Shown: positions 27,369-35,151 of the stretch, piece by piece
Layout: the number at the start of each line of letters is the position of its first letter
Position numbering within the stretch: position 1 is the first letter of the stretch
NCBI GenBank assembly: GCA_002706095.1
Contig: PAJP01000005.1
Location: 62,001 to 126,000, forward strand
Source: Methylophaga sp.
Lineage (GTDB): Bacteria > Pseudomonadota > Gammaproteobacteria > Nitrosococcales > Methylophagaceae
Direction: 5' to 3'
DNA length: 64,000 nt
The notes under the pieces: model-generated
The model's database searches: none
What the model was told of the DNA's origin: nothing
Seen by the model: the letters and a program-made list of their open reading frames with translations, nothing else
Position numbers and translations under genes: made by a program

Positions 27369-28525
27369 TATTTAGCTCCTTCCAATTCAGCTTTTTGTTC
27401 AAGCGCCGTTTTTCCTGCCGCTTTGTCACCATTACTTTGCAAGCGTTTGAGGAAACCAATTTTGCTCGCATATTTTTCATAGATGCCAGCTAAACCATTC
27501 GGGAAGAACATCACCACAGCGATAAACAATCCGCCCATCAGGAATAACCAAAGCTCAGGGAAGGTTTCTGAAAATGTGGTTTTACCCACATTCACTAACA
27601 AGGTGCCGTAAACCACACCAATCAATGACATACGACCACCCACTGCGGCGAAGATGACCATCTCGATTGAAGGCACGATACCCACAAAGGATGGTGACAT
27701 AAAGCCAACTTGCAGGGTGAACATTGCGCCACCGATAGCGGCAATCACAGCAGATACACAGAAAATAAAGATTTTGAAGTTTGATACGTCGTAACCTGAA
27801 AAACGTACACGGTCTTCTTTATCTTTCATGGCCAATAACAGGCGACCAAATTTACTGGTCAAAATAAAGCGGCTTATGCAAATGACCGCCAGTAATAAAA
27901 AGGCATTAATGAAGTAAAGAATATACTTAGATGAATCTAAACGGATATCCCAGCCATTCAATGTTTTCAGGTCAGTAATACCATTGATACCGCCGGTATA
28001 ACCTTGTTGTCCTACAATCAGTACCGTCAATATAACCGCAATAACCTGTGTGATGATAGCGAAGTAAACACCACCCACACGGCGCTTAAACATGGAGTAA
28101 CCAATGATGAAAGCAAATACCGATGGCACGATGATAATAGCCAGTAAAGCGACCCAGAAATGCTCAAATGGCACCCAGAACCATGGCAGTTCCGTTAACT
28201 GATTCCAGTCCATAAAGTCCGGAATACCTGGTGTTGATTGGATAGCCGTACTTTCAGGGTCTGAAGCCTCAAGTTTAAGGAACATGGCCATGGCATAACC
28301 GCCCAGTCCAAAAAACACCCCCTGACCTAGACTTAAAATACCACCATATCCCCACAGCAATACCAGACTAACAGCGGCAAACGCATACGTCAGATATTTA
28401 CCTACCAGATTCAAGCGGAATAAATCCAATGATAAAGGCAGGATAATCAGAATTAAGGTAGCAAGGATGGCTAAGCCAATAGCCCCATTCTTACCACCCA
28501 GAAAACGTTCTACAAAGAAATTCAT
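27368..28525 (-). CDS. urtC: Urea/amide ABC transporter permease UrtC (FmdF-like)
   Basis: This 385-residue inner-membrane permease is of the LivM family, with about ten helices. The motif GGILSLGQGVFFGLGGYAMAMF is near residue 60. An insert (ESTAIQSTPGIPDFMDWNQLTELPWFWVPF) is characteristic of UrtC. The EAA-like loop GRLLLAMKDKEDRVRFSGYDV is near residue 240. In Methylophilus the same position in the amide operon is called fmdF. It is 15 bp from urtB. Confidence 0.95.
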   Translation of the reverse strand: MNFFVERFLGGKNGAIGLAILATLILIILPLSLDLFRLNLVGKYLTYAFAAVSLVLLWGYGGILSLGQGVFFGLGGYAMAMFLKLEASDPESTAIQSTPGIPDFMDWNQLTELPWFWVPFEHFWVALLAIIIVPSVFAFIIGYSMFKRRVGGVYFAIITQVIAVILTVLIVGQQGYTGGINGITDLKTLNGWDIRLDSSKYILYFINAFLLLAVICISRFILTSKFGRLLLAMKDKEDRVRFSGYDVSNFKIFIFCVSAVIAAIGGAMFTLQVGFMSPSFVGIVPSIEMVIFAAVGGRMSLIGVVYGTLLVNVGKTTFSETFPELWLFLMGGLFIAVVMFFPNGLAGIYEKYASKIGFLKRLQSNGDKAAGKTALEQKAELEGAK

Positions 28526-28540
28526 TATGACCCCCTCGCC

Positions 28541-29464
28541 TTATTTACGAACTTTACTAGAGAACAAACCTTCTGGACGCATCATCAGAATGATGACCAG
28601 TGTCAGCAAGGTCAGTACTTTTGCCATGGAACCGCTGATAAAGAACTCAAGAATAGATTGAGCCTGAGCGATACTGAAGGCGGAAGCGATCGTGCCGAAT
28701 AAGCTGGCAGCACCACCAAAGACAACGACCATGAAGGTATCTACGATGTACAAAGAACCTGAGGTTGGGCCTGTTGAGGCGATGGTTGTAAAAGCCGCGC
28801 CTGCCACACCGGCAATACCGCAACCTAAAGCAAAGGTCATGCGATCAACGCGTGTTGTATTAATACCGACGGCACCACTCATCACGCGGTTTTGTGTGGT
28901 TGCACGCACATTTAATCCCCAAGAAGAACGATACATCAGGATAAACACACCAATGGTAACCAGGGTGGTTAATCCCAAAACGAACATACCGTTAATGGGT
29001 ATAAAAATCGTATCTGTCGGCATATAAGAGCCCATTAACCAATCTGGTAATGTCGGACTAACTTCACGTGCGCCAAACAGAGAACGGAAAATCTGTTGCA
29101 TGATCAAACTCAATCCCCACGTCGCTAACAGTGTATCCAGAGGACGTTTATAGAGATGCCTGATCAGCAGCCATTCAATAAAATAGCCCACCACACCTGC
29201 AACGATGAATGAGGCAATGATGGCAAAGAAAAAGTAATAACTCAGAAACTCAGGAAAATAAGTTTCTGTCATGACTGACAACATATAGGTGGTATACGCA
29301 CCGATTGCCATAAACTCGCCATGGGCCATGTTAATGACGCCCATCTGTCCGAAAATAATTGCAAGGCCCAGTGCCATTAACAGCAGCACACTGAATAAAC
29401 TCAAACCTGCAAACCCTTGCATGGCCAGAATTGATGTCAATTCTTGTATTGAATAATCGCCCAT
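28541..29464 (-). CDS. urtB: Urea/amide ABC transporter permease UrtB (FmdE-like)
   Basis: This 307-residue LivH-type permease has about eight helices. The motif GLAIIFGQMGVINMAHGEFMAIGAYTTY is near residues 32-60 and the cytoplasmic loop SSWGLNVRATTQNRVMSGAVGINT near 180-205. It forms the translocation pore with UrtC. It is the second transporter gene after the binding protein, separated from it by 94 bp that contain a hairpin. Confidence 0.95.
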   Translation of the reverse strand: MGDYSIQELTSILAMQGFAGLSLFSVLLLMALGLAIIFGQMGVINMAHGEFMAIGAYTTYMLSVMTETYFPEFLSYYFFFAIIASFIVAGVVGYFIEWLLIRHLYKRPLDTLLATWGLSLIMQQIFRSLFGAREVSPTLPDWLMGSYMPTDTIFIPINGMFVLGLTTLVTIGVFILMYRSSWGLNVRATTQNRVMSGAVGINTTRVDRMTFALGCGIAGVAGAAFTTIASTGPTSGSLYIVDTFMVVVFGGAASLFGTIASAFSIAQAQSILEFFISGSMAKVLTLLTLVIILMMRPEGLFSSKVRK

Positions 29465-29516
29465 AACGCTACTCCGAAGGTGATCTAAAAAGAGTGATTG
29501 AAACGTGGTTGAAAGA

Positions 29517-29542
29517 GGGCAAGCTGCTTATGCAGCCTGCCC
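29517..29542 (-). other. Intercistronic hairpin between urtA and urtB
   Basis: GGGCAAGCTGC-TTAT-GCAGCCTGCCC is an 11-bp stem with one mismatch, 16 bp after the urtA stop. On the minus strand it is followed by TCTTTC, a weak T-run. Such hairpins after binding-protein genes usually stabilise the upstream message or partly terminate, so that more binding protein than permease is made. Confidence 0.6.
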
Positions 29543-29558
29543 ATCTTGATACTGCGGT

Positions 29559-30812
29559 CTATTGATAACCTTCTGGGAATGGATTTGGTTCGATCAATTC
29601 AGGTGATTGATAAATCACTTTCGCTTGACCGTCTTTTTGCCATTCAGCTACGCGAGTGTAGCTCCACAGATGGTGGTTAGGATGAAGCTTCACATAACCT
29701 TCAGGTGCAGTTGTTAACTCAATGTCACCTTCTTCTGAAGCGGCAACCACTTTATCAACATCAAAGCTGCCTGCTTTTTCGACGGCGGCTTTCCATAACC
29801 AAGGGCCAAGGTAAGCGGCTTGAGTTACGTCACCAATAACACTGTCATCACCATGCATTTCTTTAAATGCTTTGACGAATTCTTTGTTATTGTCATTATC
29901 CAGACTTTGGAAATACTTCATCACTGAGTAGAAACCGACCAGGTTTTCACCACCAATACCCAAGACTTCGTCTTCAGTAACCGAGATAGTGACCAATGTT
30001 TGTTTCGCACCAGTAATACCAGCCGCATTTAACTGCTTGAACCAGGCAACGTTAGAACCACCTACAACAGCGGCGAAAATAACGTCAGGTTTTTTCAGAC
30101 GGATTTTGTTGATGACTGAACCAAACTGAGTGTCACCTAATGGTTTGTATTCTTCACCTACGACTTTGCCTCCTAAAACATTTTCGATATGTTTACGGGC
30201 AATTTTCATTGATGTACGTGGCCAGATATAGTCAGAGCCAATCAAATAATACGTTTTTGCACCTTTTTCTTTCGCAACCCAATCCAGACCAGCCAGGATT
30301 TGTTGAGTCGCTTCTTGACCGGTGTAAATCACATTATGTGATTGTTCCAAACCTTCATAGAACGTTGGGTAGTAAAGCAAACCATTTTGCTGTTCGAATA
30401 CAGGCAGCGCCGCTTTACGTGATGCAGAAGTCCAGCAACCGAAAACAGCAGCTACATTATCGTTCACCAATAATTTACGTGACTTTTCAGCAAAGGTTGG
30501 CCAGTCACTCGCGCCATCTTCCTGAATTATTTCGATTTGACGACCTAAGATACCGCCAGACTCATTGATTTGTTTGATAGCCAGTTTTTCTGCTTCCTGA
30601 GCACCGGTCTCACTGATGGCCATGGTGCCAGTCAATGAATGCAGGATACCCACTTTCACGGTGTCATCCGTTACAGCCAAACCTGTAGTATTCACTTCAG
30701 CTGTTGGGTAGTCTTCTGCCATTGCTGATGTACTAATGAAGCCAGCGGCTATCATTGCGCCAAGCAAAGCGCCTGTTTTACCTAAGAATTTTCTTCGACT
30801 AAAATGTTTCAT
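29559..30812 (-). CDS. urtA: Urea/short-chain amide ABC transporter substrate-binding protein (UrtA/FmdD), Tat-exported
   Basis: This 417-residue periplasmic receptor carries a twin-arginine signal (SRRKFLGKTGALLGAMIAAGF, cleaved near SAMAED), so it is exported folded. The body has VKVGILHSLTGTMAISE, GCWTSASRKAALPVFE and GLLYYPTFYEGLEQS, all typical of the UrtA/AmiC/FmdD periplasmic-binding fold. In Methylophilus the FmdD protein of the corresponding operon binds short amides and urea. The preceding formamidase and following urease genes suggest this system carries both. It is 36 bp after fmdB. Confidence 0.95.
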   Translation of the reverse strand: MKHFSRRKFLGKTGALLGAMIAAGFISTSAMAEDYPTAEVNTTGLAVTDDTVKVGILHSLTGTMAISETGAQEAEKLAIKQINESGGILGRQIEIIQEDGASDWPTFAEKSRKLLVNDNVAAVFGCWTSASRKAALPVFEQQNGLLYYPTFYEGLEQSHNVIYTGQEATQQILAGLDWVAKEKGAKTYYLIGSDYIWPRTSMKIARKHIENVLGGKVVGEEYKPLGDTQFGSVINKIRLKKPDVIFAAVVGGSNVAWFKQLNAAGITGAKQTLVTISVTEDEVLGIGGENLVGFYSVMKYFQSLDNDNNKEFVKAFKEMHGDDSVIGDVTQAAYLGPWLWKAAVEKAGSFDVDKVVAASEEGDIELTTAPEGYVKLHPNHHLWSYTRVAEWQKDGQAKVIYQSPELIEPNPFPEGYQ

Positions 30813-30848
30813 TGATTAATCTCCAGTTTTAAAACAATGTTTGGTTAC

Positions 30849-31199
30849 TCAGTGACCGAGCATCCAAGGTCTTGCAGTTTTCTTCGTTTGCATCAATAGG
30901 CCGTTTCCTTGTTTATTTTCGTTAGAAGATGACGTGTCTTTGTTTGATGTCGAGCAAGTGTGCGTGCCAGAACAACCACAGCTGGAACGTCGAGCCTGTC
31001 TGGGGTCGTGTGCCGATTTTTCGTTACGCTCAAACGCTTTCTTTCTGCCACCATCCATCAGGGCCAGATTTGGGGCCGTGATGATACGTGGCGCTAACTC
31101 ACCACAGTTTTCACAAGTGCAGGGCAAGCTGGATTCGCTCATTTTGCGTAGTGCTGAAAATTCGCCACATTGCGCACATCGGTAGTCATAAACAGGCAT
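30849..31199 (-). CDS. fmdB: FmdB-type zinc-ribbon protein
   Basis: This 116-residue protein has an N-terminal zinc ribbon, MPVYDYRCAQCGEF...CTCENCGEL (Cys pairs at about 8/11 and 28/33). A low-complexity tail follows with a second Cys cluster, SSCGCSGTHTC. FmdB was named as a putative regulator of the formamidase operon in Methylophilus, but the zinc-ribbon family is broad and its biochemical role is unproven. It lies 20 bp after fmdA, in the same order as in Methylophilus. Confidence 0.88.
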   Translation of the reverse strand: MPVYDYRCAQCGEFSALRKMSESSLPCTCENCGELAPRIITAPNLALMDGGRKKAFERNEKSAHDPRQARRSSCGCSGTHTCSTSNKDTSSSNENKQGNGLLMQTKKTARPWMLGH

Positions 31200-31219
31200 C
31201 GCACTCTTCCTCTAGTCAA

Positions 31220-32443
31220 TTAAGATGTTTTTGCAGTATCAATGCCTGGGGTCACCAGCTCTAACGGGCCGTCTGGATTAGGCATGATGTCGAAGTCAAA
31301 TATCTCGGTGGGTAACCACAAGGTCGCACAAGCATTTGGTACATCAACAATACCGCTGATATGACCTTCAACCGGTGCTGTACCAAGAATGGAGACGGCC
31401 TGCTGACCGCTGTAACCAAACTTCTTCATGTACTCAATGGCGTTCAAACAAGCTTGTTTGTAGGCCACATTAACGTCCAGGTAATGTTGTTTACCTTGTT
31501 CATCAACTGAGATACCTTCGAAAATCAGGTAATCACGGTACTTAGGCTCAACCACACTTGGTTTGAACAGTGGGTTTTTGATGCCGTATTTCTTAACGCC
31601 GCCTTTGATTAAGTTGACACGGATATCTAAGTAACCCGCCATCTCAATCGCACCACAGAAAGTGATTTCACCATCACCTTGAGAGAAGTGAAGGTCACCC
31701 ATTGAAAGACCACCGTCTTTCACATACACAGGGAAATAAATACGTGAACCTTTAGTCAGGTTTTTGATATCACAGTTACCACCGTGCTCACGTGGTGGCA
31801 CCGTACGTGCACCTGTTTTAGCCGCAGCCGCCGCTTCATCACCTTTTAATCGCCCCATTACCGCTGATTTTTCTTCAGGAGGACATGCAAGCATAGGTAC
31901 ACGGTCAGGATCAGTCGCAATTAAGTCAGCTTCACGCTGATTCCATTCTTCCAGCATTTCTTTTGATGGTAAGCAACCAATTAAACCAGGATGCATAATG
32001 CCGGCAAACTGCACGTTTGGAATGTGACGTGATGTCGTGTAAATACCGTGGAAGTCCCAGATAGACTTACTGGCATCAGGGAAGTGGTCAGTTAAAAAAC
32101 CACCACCGTTTTCTTTAGCGAATAAACCATTAAAACCCCATTGCTGATCTTCAAAGGTGCCGACATCCAAAATGTCTACCACCATCAAATCGCCAGGTTC
32201 GGCACCTTCAACACCAATCGGGCCACTTAAATAGTGAACCTGTGTTAAATCGACATCACGGATGTCATCCGCACTGTCATTATTGCCAATCTGACCGCCA
32301 GTCCAATCCATACATTCAACACGGAATTCATCACCGGGCTTGACCATGGCGATCATCGGTATATCTGGATGCCAACGGTTATGGATTTGACCGTCCTGCT
32401 CCCATGGTTTTTTATCTAAATCGAGTTTTACTATCGTTTTCAT
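31220..32443 (-). CDS. fmdA: Formamidase (FmdA, acetamidase/formamidase family)
   Basis: This 407-residue enzyme hydrolyses formamide to formate and ammonia. Hallmarks are NRWHPDIPMIAMVKPGDEFRVECMDWTGGQIGNNDSADDIRDVDL at the N-terminus, LSGPIGVEGAEPGDLMVVDILDV, REHGGNCDIKNLTKGSRIYFPV and SMGDLHFSQGDGEITFCGAIEM. Length is normal (family about 400). Formate enters one-carbon metabolism and ammonia feeds assimilation, which suits a methylotroph. It is 16 bp after the porin gene. Confidence 0.97.
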   Translation of the reverse strand: MKTIVKLDLDKKPWEQDGQIHNRWHPDIPMIAMVKPGDEFRVECMDWTGGQIGNNDSADDIRDVDLTQVHYLSGPIGVEGAEPGDLMVVDILDVGTFEDQQWGFNGLFAKENGGGFLTDHFPDASKSIWDFHGIYTTSRHIPNVQFAGIMHPGLIGCLPSKEMLEEWNQREADLIATDPDRVPMLACPPEEKSAVMGRLKGDEAAAAAKTGARTVPPREHGGNCDIKNLTKGSRIYFPVYVKDGGLSMGDLHFSQGDGEITFCGAIEMAGYLDIRVNLIKGGVKKYGIKNPLFKPSVVEPKYRDYLIFEGISVDEQGKQHYLDVNVAYKQACLNAIEYMKKFGYSGQQAVSILGTAPVEGHISGIVDVPNACATLWLPTEIFDFDIMPNPDGPLELVTPGIDTAKTS

Positions 32444-32459
32444 TTAGTTCCTCCTTCTA

Positions 32460-33581
32460 CTAGAACTGAAGTTGGGTACTGATGACAAAAGCGTCATCAT
32501 CAGATTGATTCGTGACTTCAAGATTTCTGTAAATGGCTGTGATTTGAGCGTTGTAACCGTCTATGATGTAGTTCACGCCAAAGTCTGTACGTTCTGTTTC
32601 AATGCCGTTGTCAGCATCAAAATTTTGATAATGAACGATTGGCATAAACTGCCCCCAACCGACTTTTTCGTTGAAGATAAATCCAGCACCAAGCGCGTAT
32701 GCTTCGCCCTGCTCAGACTCAAAAACATCGTCAGTGTCATAGTCGTAATAAGCTGCTTCGAATGAGATGGCACCCGCACCGAGTTTTTTCTCAATTAATA
32801 AGTCAGCACCATATTGGCTATAGTCGCCGACATCCGTTGTTGAAGCAGCACCATCTTCTTTTGAGCGGCCAAATACACCAATGGTGAAAATATCTTTAGC
32901 GCCCAAGTAGTTGCCTGTTCCGTAATAGCCCGGCTCTTTGTCCCAGAAGCTATATTGCAAACGTCCGGCATACATCAATTCATCGCTTTGATTAGGGTTT
33001 GAGGTAGATTCGTTAGCTAAACCACTGTAGAAAAAAATCTTATCCGCTTCGAAAGCACCAAATGAATAAGCAAGACGTTGGTCTAACGTTGTACCCACTA
33101 CTGCTACACCTTCATCACGACCAATCGTGCCGCCATTCCAGCCATAACGTGCTGCAATGTTTTGCCAGTAACCATCACCTGAGGTGTAGTAAGGACCCGC
33201 CATATTGGCACGGCTACTTGGTGATAAGAACCGACCTGTCCAGATGGCGAAATCAGGAGTCAATTGGAAAATACCGGCAGCATCAATGACTTTCATTGAC
33301 TCATCGCTGTTCATTTCAGTGTTAAACATACCCTTGATGTATTTATTTAACGCACCTGAGAAATAGAGTCTGGCACTGTCTAAGTTGAAGTCATTTGAGC
33401 GACCACCGTCATTTGCACCGTCTTCAGCATTGGTATAGCTACCACGCATACCAAAACCGACGCTGACATATTGATCTTCACCAAACGTGATGGTGCCAGC
33501 TGCCTGTGACACGCTTGGTGCCATCAATGCAGAACTGGCAAGCGCCACTGCGTAGGTGAGAGAGTTGAGTTTCATTTTCAT
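32460..33581 (-). CDS. fmdC: Outer-membrane porin of the amide operon (FmdC-like)
   Basis: This is a beta-barrel porin of about 373 residues. I chose the ATG at 33581 (MKMKLNSLTYAVALASSALM), with AGGGG 8 bp upstream and a clean signal peptide ending SVSQAAG. The frame stays open 55 codons further up but covers the promoter. The sequence has alternating aromatic beta-strands, the phosphate-porin-like N-terminus ITFGEDQYVSVGFGMRGSYTN and a C-terminal Phe (VISTQLQF). In Methylophilus the fmdC product is an amide-induced porin. It is the first gene of the operon. Confidence 0.9.
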   Translation of the reverse strand: MKMKLNSLTYAVALASSALMAPSVSQAAGTITFGEDQYVSVGFGMRGSYTNAEDGANDGGRSNDFNLDSARLYFSGALNKYIKGMFNTEMNSDESMKVIDAAGIFQLTPDFAIWTGRFLSPSSRANMAGPYYTSGDGYWQNIAARYGWNGGTIGRDEGVAVVGTTLDQRLAYSFGAFEADKIFFYSGLANESTSNPNQSDELMYAGRLQYSFWDKEPGYYGTGNYLGAKDIFTIGVFGRSKEDGAASTTDVGDYSQYGADLLIEKKLGAGAISFEAAYYDYDTDDVFESEQGEAYALGAGFIFNEKVGWGQFMPIVHYQNFDADNGIETERTDFGVNYIIDGYNAQITAIYRNLEVTNQSDDDAFVISTQLQF

Positions 33582-33648
33582 TCTAATTGCCCCTGTTAGC
33601 CATCCGAGAAAAGAAAAAGTCGCAAACGTGATGTTCGCGTCAGGAGCA

Positions 33649-33693
33649 ATACTAGTGAGCTGGGTCAGAAGCTTGAATACGTGAAATTGCGTA
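33649..33693 (-). promoter_or_regulatory. Predicted activated promoter of fmdC and the amide/urea run
   Basis: On the minus strand the order is TACGCAATTTCACGTA (33693-33678), a poor -35 TTCAAG (33677-33672), a 17-bp spacer and a -10-like TAGTAT (33654-33649). The 16-bp element matches that at 20131-20146 at 11 of 16 positions, including both half-sites. It sits 24 bp upstream of the -10 (25 bp there). This predicts activation by the LuxR-type regulator encoded at 15675-16616. Confidence 0.55.
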
Positions 33694-33756
33694 GAAACAG
33701 ATCCCACTTGTTCAGGTAACCTGTAGCCATGTTCAAGAGTCATCAAGGGAAGACGG

Positions 33757-34308
33757 ATGTTTCAAAAACGAAAATTTAATAAGGCGCTAGCCGTCACATC
33801 ACTCGGCATAATGAGTCTGACTCTCACTGCCTGTGGTGAATTCAGTTATAAACGCGGCGCATCCGCTCGTGATTTCCAACAGGAAAAAGATGTGTGTGCT
33901 GCCAGCACCAATACAGAGGCGCAGACTAAAAAGTGCTTAAAAGAACATGGCTGGATAGTGCTGGATCTCGACAACAAGGCCAATGAAGCAGCAGCCAAAA
34001 CCGGCAGTCCCGCTAATAAAGCGGTGATTCATGGAAGTTATACAAAGAGTTCGCCCGATCAATTTATCGCTGAGAAAACGACTGAAACTGACATTGAACC
34101 CGCACCACTTCCAGCCGATCCACTACAGCCTGTTGGTGTTAGCTCCTGGTGGAAAGCGGGTGCAGGCCCCGATCAATTACTTAATGATGGTCAAGCCTGT
34201 CAAGATGGCTTGAGTAAAGAGCACCCAATCAACGGTAATTTTAGCCAAGTTACCGTTGGCTTTATTGAGTGTATGGCAGAGAAAGGCTGGAAAGTCTGGC
34301 TTAAATAA
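33757..34308 (+). CDS. Lipoprotein with duplicated Cys/GW module, unknown function
   Basis: This 183-residue protein has a signal peptide and lipobox (SLTLTACGE, lipidated Cys26). I do not recognise the family. The mature part contains two similar modules, one ending KKCLKEHGWIVL (about residues 58-69) and one ending IECMAEKGWKVWLK at the C-terminus. Each has an upstream Cys (KDVC, GQAC), so one disulphide per module is likely. A Pro/Lys-rich linker joins them. AAGGGAAG lies upstream of the ATG. The gene is divergent from fmdC and shares its 175-bp regulatory region. A role with the amide/urea system is only a guess. Confidence 0.75.
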   Translation: MFQKRKFNKALAVTSLGIMSLTLTACGEFSYKRGASARDFQQEKDVCAASTNTEAQTKKCLKEHGWIVLDLDNKANEAAAKTGSPANKAVIHGSYTKSSPDQFIAEKTTETDIEPAPLPADPLQPVGVSSWWKAGAGPDQLLNDGQACQDGLSKEHPINGNFSQVTVGFIECMAEKGWKVWLK

Positions 34309-34325
34309 CTCTCTCGTCCTCGGTA

Positions 34326-34361
34326 CCGCCAGTACCCCTTCTAGTACTGGCGGTTTTTTTT
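34326..34361 (+). terminator. Intrinsic terminator of the lipoprotein gene
   Basis: CCGCCAGTA and TACTGGCGG pair perfectly around a 10-nt loop and are followed by eight T. It lies 18 bp after the stop codon. Confidence 0.95.
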
Positions 34362-35058
34362 ATTCTGATATCGGGGCTAACCAGTTTGTACCACCTAATT
34401 TACGTTGTTGGGCTAAGTTCCAACGGGCTCTATCAATGAGATGTTGTGCAGGTCTTGCCGGATCATATTTCAACGGACTTGGTAAGGTAGAGGCTAATAA
34501 AGCCGCCTGCATATCCGTCAGTTGCGAGGCGCGTTTGCCAAAGTGATGCTGACTGGCGGCCTCAATACCAAAGACGCCGGGTCCCCACTCTGCAATATTC
34601 ATATACACTTCAAGAATGCGTTGTTTGCCCCAGGTTACTTCGATCAATGAAGTAAACCAGACCTCAAGGCCTTTCCTCAGCCAACTTCTGCCCGTCCATA
34701 AGAACATATTTTTAGCGACTTGCTGGCTAATGGTACTGGCTCCACGTAAGCGGCCACCCTCTTCAGCTTCATTCAAAGCTTTCATAATGGCATCGACGTC
34801 AAAGCCTTGATGTATCGGGAAACGCTGATCCTCAGAGGTAATAACTGCTAAAGCAGCTTTTTTGGGCATCTCATCCCAGCTTAACCAGGTTTGTTGAATA
34901 CTGTAATCATCATGCGTCAGCCAACGTTCCAGCATCACCATACTGACGGGTGGGTTCAACCAGCGAAACGGCAGGACAATAAGCAGGCTCAACAGTAACC
35001 ATCCCAGCATGGCATAAAGAAGCCATTTGATAAAAATGCGTTTGATTTTATTCAGCAT
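34360..35058 (-). CDS. mtgA: Monofunctional peptidoglycan glycosyltransferase MtgA
   Basis: This 232-residue membrane-anchored GT51 enzyme polymerises lipid II into glycan strands. The TM helix is at about residues 12-32. The catalytic motifs are AVITSEDQRFPIHQGFD (Glu near 80), RGASTISQQVAKNMFLW, RKGLEVWFTSLIEVTWGKQRILEVYMNIAEWG and GIEAASQHHFGKRASQL. There is no transpeptidase domain, which distinguishes it from class A PBPs. The stop lies inside the T-run of the convergent terminator. Confidence 0.97.
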   Translation of the reverse strand: MLNKIKRIFIKWLLYAMLGWLLLSLLIVLPFRWLNPPVSMVMLERWLTHDDYSIQQTWLSWDEMPKKAALAVITSEDQRFPIHQGFDVDAIMKALNEAEEGGRLRGASTISQQVAKNMFLWTGRSWLRKGLEVWFTSLIEVTWGKQRILEVYMNIAEWGPGVFGIEAASQHHFGKRASQLTDMQAALLASTLPSPLKYDPARPAQHLIDRARWNLAQQRKLGGTNWLAPISE

Positions 35059-35091
35059 ATCTGCCTTTTTATTGTTTCTGACCCATAGTGA

Positions 35092-35103
35092 TTAGGCGCC
35101 TAA
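35092..35103. repeat. Palindrome in the mtgA/AEC intergenic region
   Basis: TTAGGCGCCTAA is a perfect 12-bp palindrome between the divergent mtgA and AEC transporter genes. It is in operator position for either promoter. Nothing else supports a function. Confidence 0.3.
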
Positions 35104-35151
35104 CGATCATCTTGATATCATTTAGTATTGCAACAAAAACTCATCTATCTG

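Noticed and set aside
30140..30568. A 142-codon plus-strand frame opposite urtA
   Set aside because: Antisense shadow of the binding-protein gene.
33582..33746. N-terminal extension of the fmdC frame
   Set aside because: Fifty-five extra codons cover the promoter and the operator-like element; the ATG at 33581 has a ribosome site and a clean signal peptide.
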